From Adineta vaga (taxonomy: Eukaryota; Rotifera), in assembly GCA_021613535.1 (NCBI GenBank), contig CP075493.1, positions 434,001 through 498,000 on the forward strand: a DNA stretch of 64,000 bases. The letters run 5' to 3'. Shown in pieces: positions 1-10,926 of this stretch (its first letter is position 1; each line of letters starts with the position of its first letter). Under the pieces are notes generated by a model that was not told the origin of the DNA, did not search any database, and worked only from the letters and a program-made list of their open reading frames with translations. The position numbers and the translations under genes were made by a program.

Positions 1-517
1 CTCCGGGCCAAAACTGATTATTTCTCGGATGTATCGATCGTCGCCCGCAAACTTCGTTACGAAGAAAACCTTGCCACAACTTGAAATTCTCACTATAACC
101 ATCTTTTGTTCATTTCTTCTCACTATTCACAGTAGATATAGGTGAGAGTATCATATAAAGGGTGTTCTGTGATAACTGAGGATAAGTTGTTAATGAAATT
201 TTTTGTACTTTCTCCTGGCGTAGCAAGGTGAAAGTTTTATCGCTTATATATTAAATGAAAACCTACATATAGTAAAAGTTTCAGCTCGCTAGCTAAAACC
301 AGTCGTGAAATAAATCGACAACACTGAAATACAAAAGTTTTGGTCAAAACATCAATTTTTATTCTGTACTGCAAGGGGTAGTTCCAAAGATACTCTACCA
401 AAAAACTTTAAAAGCATATAGGAAAATTTGTTTCATATTAGAATTTGTGGCGTTTTTTCTCGTGACCATTTTGGTAGAAAAACTTTTCGAATTTTATTGA
501 GAAGTGGCTATCTCTTA
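1..517. other. AT-rich sequence without recognised gene
   Basis: No open frame of useful length, RNA gene or repeat was recognised. It ends at the TTA target duplication of the palindromic element that follows. Confidence 0.5.
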
Positions 518-1137
518 CGAGGGAACATTCCGAGGTGTCTATCTTCGATTTCCCGACTTCCGTCATATTTTGATAGTACATAGTGACCTGTTAAAAACCT
601 CAAAAGAATTTGCGTTGAGATTGAGTTGGATTAGAATTATGAAGTTTTCAATATAGTAATGTATTAAAAATTCCTGTGGGAACCCCTGGTTCGAAAAAAC
701 CGAAAATTTAATTCTGAATCTCAAATTTTGCCCAAACAACGAACTAAGTCAGAGTGGTCTATACAGAAAAATTCAGAAGTTTTAGATAAAGTTGCAGTGA
801 GATCTGACATCCAGGAGAGAGCGTGCTCGTGTAGTAAAGAATCCATACTATTGAATTAGCCAATGTTCATGAAACTTTGTCTAAAATTTCTGAATTTTTC
901 TGTATAGACTACTCTAACTTAGTTCGTTGTTTGGGTAAAATTTGAGATTCAGAATCAAACTTTCGGTTTTTCCGAGCCAAGAGTCCCCCATAGGAATTTT
1001 TAATAGATTGCTATATTGAAAACTTCATAATTCTAGTCCAACCCAAATCCTTTGAGGTTCTTATCAGGTCGCTATGTACTATCAAAATATGATGGAAGTC
1101 GGGAAATCGGAGACAGACACCTCGGAATGTTTTTTCG
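518..1137. mobile_element. Palindromic MITE, CGAGGGAAC family (copy 1, 620 bp)
   Basis: The two halves are imperfect inverted copies of each other: the left arm runs from 518 to about 797 and the right arm from about 870 to 1137. The left end reads CGAGGGAACATTCCGAGG and the right end carries its decayed complement. TTA flanks both ends (515-517 and 1138-1140). TTA/TAA duplications are typical of PIF/Harbinger elements, so a Harbinger-type MITE is the likely class. No transposase is encoded. Confidence 0.75.
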
Positions 1138-1140
1138 TTA

Positions 1141-2600
1141 ATGAAAATATTTATTGTGAAAACTGAACATGTCAAACTGTTTCTTGATAGAAGTATGATG
1201 TATAATGTTGAGTCTAAATTTATTTATCCTATTTAATCATAATTGAGAAGCCATTTTCTGGTTTCATCGAGCAAATTTCCCTCCACAAAATCCACTATGT
1301 AACATTTCTTCAGAATTTAGTCATTTTAAGATATATGGATCGACTTCTACCTAGACGTTAACCCGGTTTATAGTGTTTAGTACTTTATCCATAATGTCGG
1401 CATTGCTCGATGGAATTGGAAAGGTTTTTTTACCAAAATGATCACAAGAAAAAGCGCTACAAAGTCTAATATGTAAGAAGATTTTTTCGGATTTTGTTAG
1501 ACTGTTATGGCTGAACTCCCATCAAATTGTCCTGGAATATTTTGACTAAAAAAATATCAAAAAATCGTTCAGATAAATTGAAAAGTTATTGTGTATGATT
1601 TACGATTTTTGAATTTCAAATTTTACAGGGATTCTCGAAGGTTGCTGCTGATTCCTGAGGGATCTCGCGGATTCAAGAATTTCGTTCTTTACTCCTTTCT
1701 CTTGAAAGATTAAGGGCAGCTACAAATATAATGGATATGTTCACAATACTGCTCATTTTATTGAAGGTTTGTCGTATGAAAATAAATCATCGATTTACCC
1801 TTTATGTTTAAAGTTGAATTCTGATTTAGACCAATCGAAATCATCACTTAAGTCTCGTTCTATCTCCTATCATTGCGATGAAATAGGTTTTACTATAAAA
1901 ACCAAAACTCTTTGATTGGTGGTCGAAAAATGAGGTTTTGCTCAAACCTTTCCTATAAAAAAATACGTCAAAATCCTGACAGTTTTATGCTAAAGTGCTC
2001 GTGTTAATACGCCTTTTTCACTAGTATAGAACTCATATATGAGTAGTAGGAAAAATATGAATGAAGCGATTCTGAGTTTTGTTCACCCTTGTTCTTTGTG
2101 ACGACTCATTTTGTAAGTTTTATCCAGCCACAACTGAACTTACTTAAGAAGGATATAATAGAATGGAGGTTTCCGCTAATCGTTATGATTAATGTATAGA
2201 TATTTCGAGCAAAAGAGGGAAAGAGGATGTGGGTGTTCGAAATCTCTTCAACATGTCTTGTTCTGACGTCTATAAACTTTTTTCAGATTTTGCATAGTTT
2301 ATACGACTCGCTCTCTCTATTATTATAGCTAGTTATGTTGTTTTCGCGTTGGAATTATACTCCATCAGCTGGTTGTCGCAACTTTGTGATCATATAGTTT
2401 CGTCTAATCTATATTTTTCAAGACTGTTCAACTTATTATCAAATATAGAGAGAGTCATTCTCGTTAACTTACTATTATGATTATTTTTGTTTTACTTCTC
2501 TACTTTATGCATGACAACACATCTTTGCTAAACTTATATTTTCCTCTCTAAATTTTCGTTTCCTTTCCTTTCTCTTTTGCTAGATCCGATCAACAATTAC
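1141..2600. other. Intergenic, nothing recognised
   Basis: About 1.5 kb of AT-rich sequence with no supported gene, RNA or inverted repeat. It ends at the TA target site of the mariner relic. Confidence 0.45.
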
Positions 2601-2602
2601 TA

Positions 2603-3483
2603 GGTTGAGGAAAAAGTTCGCGCGCCGTGTTAAAATAATGATTTTTCATGCATGAATTTATTCAAAAACAACAACAACTATTCTTCAAAATAAAGACCGA
2701 CACCGTCCAATTCTTCAAATTTGTTGCTGGTCTTTCTGACGGTATGCGGCTTTGCATTGTCTTGTTGAAACAAAGCGCGTTTTCGACGAACAAGACTTGG
2801 TTACTTTTCAACCAGCGCATCGTAGACTCGATCAAGTTGCTTGCAGTAAAGTTCAGCGTTGATGGCGCGACCATTCGGCACAAGTTCAAAATACAAGATT
2901 CCTTCGAAGTTCCACCAAATGCAAATCATGATCTTCTGTCCAAATTGATTTTGCTTCCGAACGGATGGAGGAATTTGACCTTTCAAGATCCAACGCTTGC
3001 TTCGATCGTGATTGACCAGGTAGACCCACTTCTCGTCTGATATCACAATTGGCGGCAAACTTCAAGCCGTTTGGCGACTTGTGCTTCGGTCAATTGGTGT
3101 GAATCTTGTCTTGGCTTTTTGTGGACAAAGTCAAGTTGCTTGAGATGATTCCAAACTGTCTTCTGATCGACACCAAGTTCCTCAGCCGATTCGCGTGTGC
3201 TTGATGACGACTCAACATTCAAAGCCGTTGGTCGTCCAGAACGTGGCCTGTTTTCAAGATCAAAATCGCCTTCATTGAAACGCATGAACCATTTCTGTGC
3301 AGTTCGCGATGCCACCGTAACTTCACCTTCAACATCGTAAATTGCTTAGACAGCTGGTTTTGCATCCATATTTTTTCTCCAATAATAACACAGCAATACG
3401 TGAAGCTCAAAATTTGTGATTTCGTAATCAGATATCTTAAAAAATCATTATTTTAACACGGCATACGAACTTTTTCCTCAACC
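2603..3483. mobile_element. Degenerate mariner element (881 bp)
   Basis: Terminal inverted repeats start GGTTGAGGAAAAAGTTCG at the left and end with the complement at the right. The match extends about 45 bp inward, through GTGTTAAAATAATGATTTTT. TA dinucleotides flank both ends (2601-2602, 3484-3485), as expected for Tc1/mariner. The interior holds a broken transposase on the minus strand. Full-length mariners are about 1.3 kb, so this copy has internal deletions. Confidence 0.9.
2662..3315 (-). pseudogene. mariner transposase, frameshifted and deleted
   Basis: On the minus strand, the first block (3315-3043) carries a helix-turn-helix region with the family motif ENRPRSGRP followed by a second HTH (DQKTVWNHLKQL). 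A second block in another frame (3058-2801) carries the first catalytic Asp region, SDEKWVYLVN. A third frame near 2800-2690 carries the second Asp region, recognisable as QQDNAKPHT when read in that frame. The linker between blocks one and two and the C-terminal catalytic Asp segment are missing. Intact mariner transposases are about 345 aa with a D,D34D triad, so this copy cannot encode an active enzyme. Confidence 0.85.
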
Positions 3484-3504
3484 TAATATATAATGGGATT
3501 TCCT

Positions 3505-3800
3505 ATAAACTAGTCACTTTATTGTTTAATTCGTTTCATTTCATTTAGAGTGATCTTCTCATCAATTTTAAAGGTAAGGTTTTTTCCAACTAGTCACTTG
3601 TTTTTCTACTTTCTTTCGTCTCATTTAGATCGATCTTTAAGTAAACTTTAAAGGTGAGTTTTCTTTTAAATTAGTGATTTGTCTATTTACTTTGCTTCAT
3701 TCAATCTAGGTCAATCTTCATATGAACTTTAAAATTAAGATTTCTTTTTAGCTAGTCACTGATTGATTTACTTTCTTTCGTTTCATCTAGGGTTATTGAA
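3505..3800 (+). repeat. Tandem ~80-bp repeat, four units with splice-site-like signals
   Basis: Four imperfect units start near 3507, 3587, 3667 and 3749, each opening with a version of AACTAGTCACTT. Each unit contains a pyrimidine-rich stretch ending in TTTAG or TCTAG. In units 1 and 2 this is followed by about 25 nt and then AAAGGTAAG or AAAGGTGAG, so those units look like acceptor, micro-exon, donor. In unit 3 the donor is degraded. Unit 4 leads directly into the ATG-containing exon at 3802. The implied introns of about 55 bp match the short introns seen elsewhere in the window. Confidence 0.6.
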
Positions 3801-3801
3801 G

Positions 3802-3858
3802 ATGGAAACAGTAGCGTTTGAGAGGATGCTGAAACCGTCTGGTTTGGTCGAATTGGAG
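3802..3858 (+). CDS. Short 5' coding exon of an unrecognised gene
   Basis: An ATG lies 12 nt downstream of an acceptor-like TTTCATCTAG and opens 19 codons (MET-VAFERMLKPSGLVELE). They end at a strong donor-like GAG|GTAAGT. No downstream exon could be identified in the next kilobase, which contains a small fold-back repeat and no long frame. It may be the 5' end of a gene truncated by rearrangement, or a chance exon-like segment. The protein family is unknown. The upstream 80-bp repeats would form its 5' UTR if the gene is real. Confidence 0.3.
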
Positions 3859-4158
3859 GTAAGTGAATGGTAAGGAATAGAGATTAGTTGTGAACAGTTA
3901 TTGAAACTGTTGTGAAAGTAAGAATATCGCCACGGAAGTTAGCAGTTTTTTGGCGTTTCTTTCTATTTTGTGGATCTTCTTATAAAAAGGTGCCAAAAAT
4001 AGGAAGAAACGTAAAAAAATATGCCTTTTCGTTTTGTGTAGAATAACATTTACAGAGTTGTGGAATATTCATCTCTAATAAGTGATACTTCAAATACCCC
4101 TTCTAAGGGAATGATGTATTAAACTATTAGGTACCACTAACGGCCCAAAAACTCTTCA

Positions 4159-4411
4159 CAGGTTTTTGAGAGTGCAACGGACAATGAACCCTTTAAGGGT
4201 TTATGAGTCCATAATACCTACTCAAAAACGGTTCATAAAAAGTCTTTTTATTGTTAAGTAGTCGGGATATACCCTAGCTAATACCATTTTTATGGGTTTT
4301 TGGTGGCAATATACCTTTTGAAAACCGATTGTAAAGAGTATTTTGAAGCGTTTTTGAGCGGTCAGATACGGTTCGAAAGGGCTCATTATCCGTTGCACTT
4401 TCAAAAACGCT
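4159..4411. repeat. Small fold-back repeat
   Basis: The left arm begins AGGTTTTTGAGAGTGCAACG and the right arm ends with the complement, CGTTGCACTTTCAAAAACGC. Both arms also share a GAACCCTTT/AAAGGGCTC block. The spacer is about 160 bp. It is probably a MITE remnant of unassigned class. Confidence 0.5.
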
Positions 4412-5226
4412 TTTGGGGTTTTGTGTAGTGCTGGTTTTTTTTCACAGTGTAGTGAAGAGTGCTTCGAAACGAAGTAAAAAATCACATTGCTTAGTGAATA
4501 GTATCCGTTAGTCAGAATTGGGAACAGTTTGGTCTGTACTACAATCGAGTTTCTAGCCTACGGAGGACTGTGACACGATGGCAGGAAAGAGTGGGATCGG
4601 GAGTGGCGATTCGAAAGGGTAACGAAGACCGCCGAGGAGTTCGTGTCATCCGCAGAGGAGTTATTCTGATGAAAGCTGAAAGGTTGTTTTCTGGAGAGGA
4701 CAATTAGAAGTCGTGAGTGAGATTCAGTGGAGAGTAAAGTGAATCCTCTCTGCAAGTGTTATTGATGGTAATCGGGATCGAAGAATTAAAATCTGAAGTC
4801 AATCCTTCGAAATCAATCTCATAGGAGGTTTTGCGATCGTTGACGTACATGAATTCTAGAAGAAAGAGCTTGGTGTGTCTCCAGATGAGCGTTACTTGTG
4901 GTCAGAGGCGTGTGTTACATTATATAATACAAATTCCAGATTTTTTAGTCGACTATTTATATTAATAAGAATGCGATGTATTAGATTTTCTGTTGAACAG
5001 CATAGTAGTACATTGTGATGATATGCTCTCACATATGCAGGAAAATATTTGTTTCAGAGTACATTTTCTGTTCGTACCAGCGCAGTTCCTGCGCTGTTTT
5101 TTGCGCGCTCTCCACAATATACTATGACTGATTATTCTAGTTAACGTTGGTTATTTTTATTCTAAAAAATGTCATATTTGTTCCGTAGTGATATCGGACA
5201 GTATGAGTTATTTCATGGAAACCAGA
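4412..5226. other. Intergenic, nothing recognised
   Basis: No gene is supported. The segment lies downstream of the minus-strand SRPBCC gene and probably includes its 3' flank. Confidence 0.4.
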
Positions 5227-5649
5227 TCATTTGCTTTGTGCTTCAGCTAATTCTTTTGTTTTCTGCATTGCTGGCGCTACCATTGACTTCGGCCTACACC
5301 AAAATACTCGCCGACCATCCGATTCGTCCGTGTAATATTCTAATACTTGTTCCTCTCGATGATACTTGTTGACATGAATTCTTGTAACAAAATGTTCAAA
5401 TCTAATTTCACCTTTTTCCTTGTCACAGTAAATTTCTTCTGTCATTGGTTTTGGGTCACCTATTCCAACTTGTCGAACAAAGTGATCTCCTTTGTCCACA
5501 ATTGATAACAGTTTCATATAAGGTAAGTACTTCTCTGGATGGTAAACATTGTCCATCATAGCATTCCAAACAGAATCATATGATGCATTAATTGGGTCGC
5601 TTTGAGTATTGGTTCCAGCAATTTCTTCTCCTTCTCCAGCATATGCCAT
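5227..5649 (-). CDS. SRPBCC-fold protein, DUF1857/AtaL-like (copy 1, 140 aa)
   Basis: A small single-exon gene for a predicted soluble helix-grip (SRPBCC) protein. Near residues 27-46 it has the block VWNAMMDNVYHPEKYLP, then VDKGDHFVR (about 52-60), YCDKEKGEIRF (about 74-84) and VLEYYTDE (about 102-109). This order matches the fungal and bacterial DUF1857 family, which includes AtaL from fungal natural-product clusters. SRPBCC proteins bind hydrophobic ligands or catalyse cyclisation and dehydration; the ligand here is unknown. It shares a leader with copy 3: an acceptor-like TTTTAG lies 17 nt before the ATG. The C-terminus KTKELAEAQSK is shared with copies 2 and 3. No break is seen. Family call is good; function is inferred. 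Confidence 0.85.
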   Translation of the reverse strand: MAYAGEGEEIAGTNTQSDPINASYDSVWNAMMDNVYHPEKYLPYMKLLSIVDKGDHFVRQVGIGDPKPMTEEIYCDKEKGEIRFEHFVTRIHVNKYHREEQVLEYYTDESDGRRVFWCRPKSMVAPAMQKTKELAEAQSK

Positions 5650-6102
5650 GAGTGATAAGAAATCTAAAACGGTACGATATATGCCACGACCATTATAAGA
5701 CTTGGTTCAGGTTTAAAAATATTCACCCTTGTCTGCTTTATATTCTTTCTCTGTTTTTGGATTAGTGATGGAACTGTCGAGCAAAAGCAACTTTTTCTCG
5801 TCATGATACGATTTGCAATTGCTAACAATACTTCCTGAATGAACTTTTTTCTCATACGCTTGTACATGCGCTCATGTCAAGATGTTCCTCAGTTCTTGTA
5901 CTTGTCGTACTTGTACCCATCCAGTCACTGATGTGCCTGATCTCGTGACTTTCTTCTCCGTAGACAAGTGCTTCAGTGTTTCCATGAGGTAAGAAGCTCA
6001 TGCGCTGATCTCAACCAAACAGTACATTTAACGAGAAAAGATACCCAGTTGTGACGCACCGTTTTGAATTGGAAATATAGTAGTCTGTAGACTCCAACGA
6101 GC
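5650..6102. other. 5' flank of SRPBCC copy 1
   Basis: About 450 bp upstream of the minus-strand gene. A segment near 5790-5840, containing GCTAACAATAC, has a recognisable counterpart about 180 bp upstream of copy 3 (near 22670-22710). This suggests the duplication included promoter sequence. Confidence 0.35.
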
Positions 6103-7686
6103 GGAGTCTAACACAAAACAGCGTTCTTCTTCGTGGATTCATAAATGAGATGAAATCAATCATATTTGACCGCTGATTCTTTCACTATGTACCTACAGAG
6201 TCTGACTGAATCGACCAAAATTTGCATAGCAACATCTCACTCTACATACTGATATGTTGTCGCCATTCAGTGGTTGCATTGTTCGCATATAATGCTGTCA
6301 GATACGTTCCTCATTCTCAGAGAAGACGATCTTCACGCATAGCAAACTCAATTCTTAACGATCCGTTAGATCTGAATGCGTGAGCATCAATCTAATTGTT
6401 CTTCCAGATATTTTATTCAGGAAGAACTCGAGGTGTGCTTAATGAAAGTGAGTAAGAATGGAAATATGTTCAAAGAGCGATGCTTGTCTACAGTCGCTAA
6501 AACAAAAATGAGCTTTCATAACAACTATTTTGTGAACAACTGCTGAGTACGACTGAGAAATCGACATCAGTCACACCGCGCAGTGCTGAATACTGCTCTG
6601 GGATGTAGGTACAAGCTGAAGCGGCGAATGAAATCATTGGTTGGAAAATAGGCGTGTCCCGCTGATTGTGCACTAGAGTTCGAAGCTGTAGGGTGTAGGT
6701 GTGAGGGTGGAGTGTGAGTGTGCGCGGTGATGAAGACGAGATACACTCACCCGAACACACCCACACCTTCGTCTGTGAAATGGTCCAAAGTACTACAAGG
6801 AATGTCGGGAGGATAACGTGAAAAGTCTGTTCGTGGTATGAATAATACTCGGTGAATAAAATGCGAGACTATTTTACTCATGATACCGGATGAAAACGAG
6901 ATTTTGTTCGATTTAATAGAAAGAATAAGATTTTAGGTAATTTTTTAGAGCGAGAACAACTGATATAATGACAAATGAATCTAAACATGTCCATGACTTG
7001 ATGGAGACCTGTATGCCAGGAATGGTATTCGTATACGTGATACTATACAGACGTGAAGACGATGATGATCCATTAAGATCCGGAGTTTCCTCTTTCAGAT
7101 TAAAATCATCAAAAAATACGTACAATCTTATTCTCTCTATCAAAACTTGACTCATACTGCAACTGAGTCTTTGGTGTACGACAGAAGGCGAAGGGAGGAT
7201 GATTGCAAGACGAATCGAGAGTAACGTCCCGAAGAGATACCGGCCGCCAGTGGGAAGTTTGTGTGTTCCATGGAACAGACGCTTTTTTGGAAAAAAGAAA
7301 GCAAGCTTTTTCGAAAAAAATTGGTGAGAACTACAGGTCACAATTAGCCAAGGGTGAACCTAGTCTCGTCGACGAGCATTATTTATGCGTGAAGATCGTC
7401 TTCTCTGAGAATGACGAACGTATCTGACAGCATTATATGCGAACAATGCAACCACTGAATGGCGACAACATAGCAGCATGTAGAGTGAGATGTTGCTATG
7501 CAAATTTTGGTCGATTCAGTCAGACTCTGTAGGTACAGGATGAACGAATCAGCGACCAAATTTGTCCGTTAATACTCCGCAGCGTATGAAACTTTAGCAT
7601 CTAGAACATGGCTTCTTATGAGAAAAACTGATTGATTCCATCTCATTTATGGATCCATGAAGAAGAACGCTATTTTGTGTTCGACT
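6103..7686. repeat. Large fold-back element (~1.58 kb)
   Basis: The left arm (about 6103-6345) and right arm (about 7385-7686) are inverted copies. GAGTCTAACACAAAA at the left matches TTTTGTGTTCGACTC at the right, and both arms share segments such as GACAGCATTATATGCGAACA. The 1-kb loop is non-coding by inspection and holds a GT-rich tract at 6690-6770. The right end abuts the next palindromic element directly. Class unknown. Confidence 0.65.
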
Positions 7687-7689
7687 CAT

Positions 7690-8303
7690 CAGGGGCGGTC
7701 CCAACTGCCCAACCCCTGTTAAGCTGATATTTTGGCCATATGTAGGGGTCTATAAGGCTAGAACAATCCTAGAAAAATCTGGGCTGCTAGGCTTTTGGAG
7801 CCGAGTTACGTGATTTTTACTGAGTTTTTGACAGTTTTTGTGATGTGTAGTAAAAAGTGAAAGATAGGAATTTACAGCTGAAAGTTTCCCTGTAAGTAGG
7901 TCTAACCATCATTAGAATATTCTAAACTTTTCAGCGTAAAATAATGTATCCTCGTTGAGATATCAAATTGGAAAGAAATATTTTTTTCTAACACGGGACG
8001 CAGAATAACGATTTATTTGAAAATTCGATACCTCAACGAGGATACATTATTTTACGCTGAAAAGTTTAGAATATTCTAATGATGGTTAGACCTACTCAGA
8101 GGGAAACTTTCAGCTGCAAATTCCTATCTTTCACTTTTTACTACACATCACAAAAACTGTCCGAAACTCAGTAAAAATCACGTAACTCGGCTCCAAAAGC
8201 CTAGCAGCCCAGATTTTTCTAGGATTGTTCTAGCCTTATAGACCCCTACATATGGCCAAAATATCAGCTTAAAAGCGGTTGGACAGTTGTGACCGCTTCC
8301 TCG
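7690..8303. mobile_element. Palindromic MITE, diverged member of the CGAGGGAAC family
   Basis: Arms at about 7690-7955 and 8030-8303 are near-perfect inverted repeats (for example AAGCTGATATTTTGGCCATA and its complement). The outer termini, CAGGGGCGGTC and GACCGCTTCCTCG, are diverged relatives of the family ends. The arms resemble the copy at 59125-59692, which shares the GATATTTTGGCCATA block and GGACAATTG or GGACAGTTG near the end. No matching 3-bp duplication is visible. Confidence 0.65.
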
Positions 8304-8670
8304 CGAGTACAGAAATGAGAGAAATTTAGTACCCGAGCTAAAAGAAGCTTGGAGTCTTTTCTTAGCAATATCTGAACAAGAAGACATGAAATTATCTATG
8401 TAATTGAGGCTGTGCAAAAAATAAAAAAATTGTTATCGAACTAGCAGATAACCTGAAAACTACCGTTATTTATATATTCAAACTGAATGAGTGAGGAAAG
8501 CGTACTGGTACATTTTCATCGAGAGGAAAGATGAAAATTTATTTCGCCGTGGTATTCCTAATCTAGGCAAACAGCACAACCACCCAACTCTTCCAGAACG
8601 AGTGTTGACTGCTACTACGAACGCCCACATCGATGAGTTATGACGGCAAACTCCCACTTTTCCCAATTAC
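8304..8670. other. Intergenic, nothing recognised
   Basis: About 370 bp with no supported gene or repeat between two transposable elements. Confidence 0.4.
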
Positions 8671-8681
8671 TAACAGGGGAA

Positions 8682-9800
8682 CAGGGGTCGAAACAGGCCG
8701 ACCGGCCCGGCGGACCGACCCAACTGACCTTCTCTTTCGGGCCGGGCGGGCCAAGTTTTTGTCGGGCTGGCCCGGCCCGGCATTTAAGTTAAATTTAATG
8801 TATTTACTGCCTATCATAAACAATCCAAACTACTGAAAAAGTTTAGAAAAGAAAATATAATCGAGTTCTACATCGAAATATAAAAAAAACATAATAGTGT
8901 TTTAAAGTAACTATATGTCTCGACCATATACTGAATTCTGTAGTATATTAATTACTATGAGAGTATGATTGACAGATAAATATGTCGAAAACAAACTGTT
9001 CTCAACAAATACCGTTACGAATGACAGTATATTCAACCCCCAAACTTTAATTAACTAGAAACTCAATAGGAGGTGAACCATTTTTTTGTGCGCACGCTCT
9101 TTCTAGCTCTAGTATCTAGTGAAGTGAGAGTGATATAAGTTGAAAATGATCTGTATAAAAAGTAGAAAACATTGATACATAATTTTCAGACCTAACTTAT
9201 TTTTGTTCTTAAAAATAACTTTTTTTTTAAATACTAATGTCAAACTTGTGATAGCGACTACAAGTTTGGCAGATACGTATTAAATCCCAGTTAGAAACTA
9301 TCTATAACTTATTACTGCAGATATTTTTTAATTATTTTTCAGTATTTTTTACTGCGCATCATCGCAGCGAATGACTTTATCGTGAAAACTTTCCACTAGT
9401 AATACAGTACCTTATTGATGCTTTTTCTTACTAGCAAAACAGTTCTGAAGGATATACAATTACACAAAAAAATTGTTACTGACTTTAAAAACCTTCGAAG
9501 GTCTTTTGTTTGTTCGTTTGACTCAATAAGCAGCTCGATTCATCTCATACTGATTTTGGTTCTATGTCAGCAATCCGATTAAAAAATTACCTATATCATT
9601 CGGGTAATGTGCTTTCAAGCACATTGTTAATCATCCATGCGATTTTCGAATTCTGGCATGGAAAATATCAGTGAAAAATATCTCTACCGGGCCTGGGCCG
9701 GGCGGGCTGCAAAAATCTACGGGCCGGGTTCGGGCCGGGCGGGCAAACACTTTAGCTGGGCCGCTCTGGGCCATAAAAACGAGGCCCGTTTCGAGCTCTG
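8682..9800. mobile_element. Non-autonomous hAT element (1.12 kb)
   Basis: The left terminus reads CAGGGGTCGAAACAGGCC and the complement of the right terminus reads CAGAGCTCGAAACGGGCC. Both ends carry GC-rich subterminal GGCCCGGCC/GGGCCGGGC clusters that contrast with the AT-rich interior. The flanks CAGGGGAA (8674-8681) and CAAGGGAA (9801-9808) form an 8-bp duplication with one mismatch, as expected for hAT. No transposase is present. It landed inside the terminus of another MITE. Confidence 0.8.
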
Positions 9801-10420
9801 CAAGGGAACCACATGGAGTGACACCCTCCGTTGTCAGTGATTCATATTTCATTTAGCTGGGTATATTGAGATAGTAAAAAGTCTAAAGGATTTTTCCCCA
9901 CTGCCCTTCTTTCAAAAGTTATCGTCATTTTACTCAATTTTCAAGATCTCCCTATGTATTCATCAATGAAACTACACCATAGAATTTTGTTCTGAAATTT
10001 TGTCCATAGTTAGGTCTAAGGACACTTATAATATCCTAAAAGTTTCAGCTAAAATGCGTTCTCTCTTCTTGAGATATTAGACTTTTCCATGAGTTTAGTT
10101 TTCGACATCAAGTGGAGAGAAACACTGTTTTATTGTACATGTAATAGCTTCAGAAAGAATTATTATTTTTACCTGAAATTTTTCGCATATTATAAGTGTC
10201 CTTAGACCTAACTATGGACAAAATTTCAGAACAAAATTCTATGGTGTAGTTTCATTGATGAATACATAGGGAGATCTTGAAAATTGAGTAAAATGACGAT
10301 AACTTTTGAAAGAAGGGCAGTGGGGAAAAATCCTTTAGACTTTTTACTATCTCAATATACTCAACTAAAAGAGATATGAATGACTGAAAATGGAGGGTGT
10401 CACCGCAGGTGGTTCCCTCG
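9801..10420. mobile_element. Palindromic MITE of the CGAGGGAAC family, split by the hAT
   Basis: The arms at 9801-10092 and about 10190-10420 are inverted repeats. The right end is GGTTCCCTCG followed by TAA (10421-10423). The left terminus was displaced by the hAT: its first eight bases lie at 8674-8681, preceded by TAA (8671-8673). Restoring the order gives TAA duplications on both sides, which supports a Harbinger-type class and shows the hAT arrived later. Confidence 0.75.
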
Positions 10421-10486
10421 TAAGGGCAAAAAATGACTGACTGACTGTCCCTAATGGGGATGGAAATTAGCTTCAGCCGACGCTAA

Positions 10487-10923
10487 CGAGGGAACATTCC
10501 CGAGTGTTGGATTCCTTTAGACGCCATATTTTGGCGATTGGTAGACCTCAATGAGCTATGAAAAACCTCAAGAGGACTAGTGCCCCTAGGTCTTTAGTCT
10601 AGAGTTATAGCTATTTTACTCAAACTTTTCCATATAGTAGGGTATATACCAGCAAACCAAATGTCAGCGTTTCGAGCTGATATTTTATCTGTGGACACGT
10701 CTATAAGTAAGTAGAGTGTCCTGAAAATTTCAGCTCGAAACGCTGACATTTGGTTTGCTGGTATATACCCTACTATATGGAAAAGTTTGAGTAAAATAGC
10801 TATAACTCTAGACTAAAGACCTAGGGGCACTAGTCCTCTTGAGGTTTTTCATAGCTCATTGAGGTCTACCAATCGCCAAAATATGGCGTCTAAAGGAATC
10901 CAACACTCGGGAATGTTCCCTCG
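10487..10923. mobile_element. Palindromic MITE, CGAGGGAAC family (437 bp)
   Basis: An almost perfect palindrome: the arms at 10487-10690 and 10726-10923 begin CGAGGGAACATTCCCGAGTG and end with its complement. TAA flanks both ends (10484-10486, 10924-10926). The two arms show very few differences, so this copy looks young. Confidence 0.85.
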
Positions 10924-10926
10924 TAA

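Noticed and set aside
2648-3040. 130-codon open frame on the plus strand
   Set aside because: It is the antisense of the mariner transposase relic and has no domain of its own.
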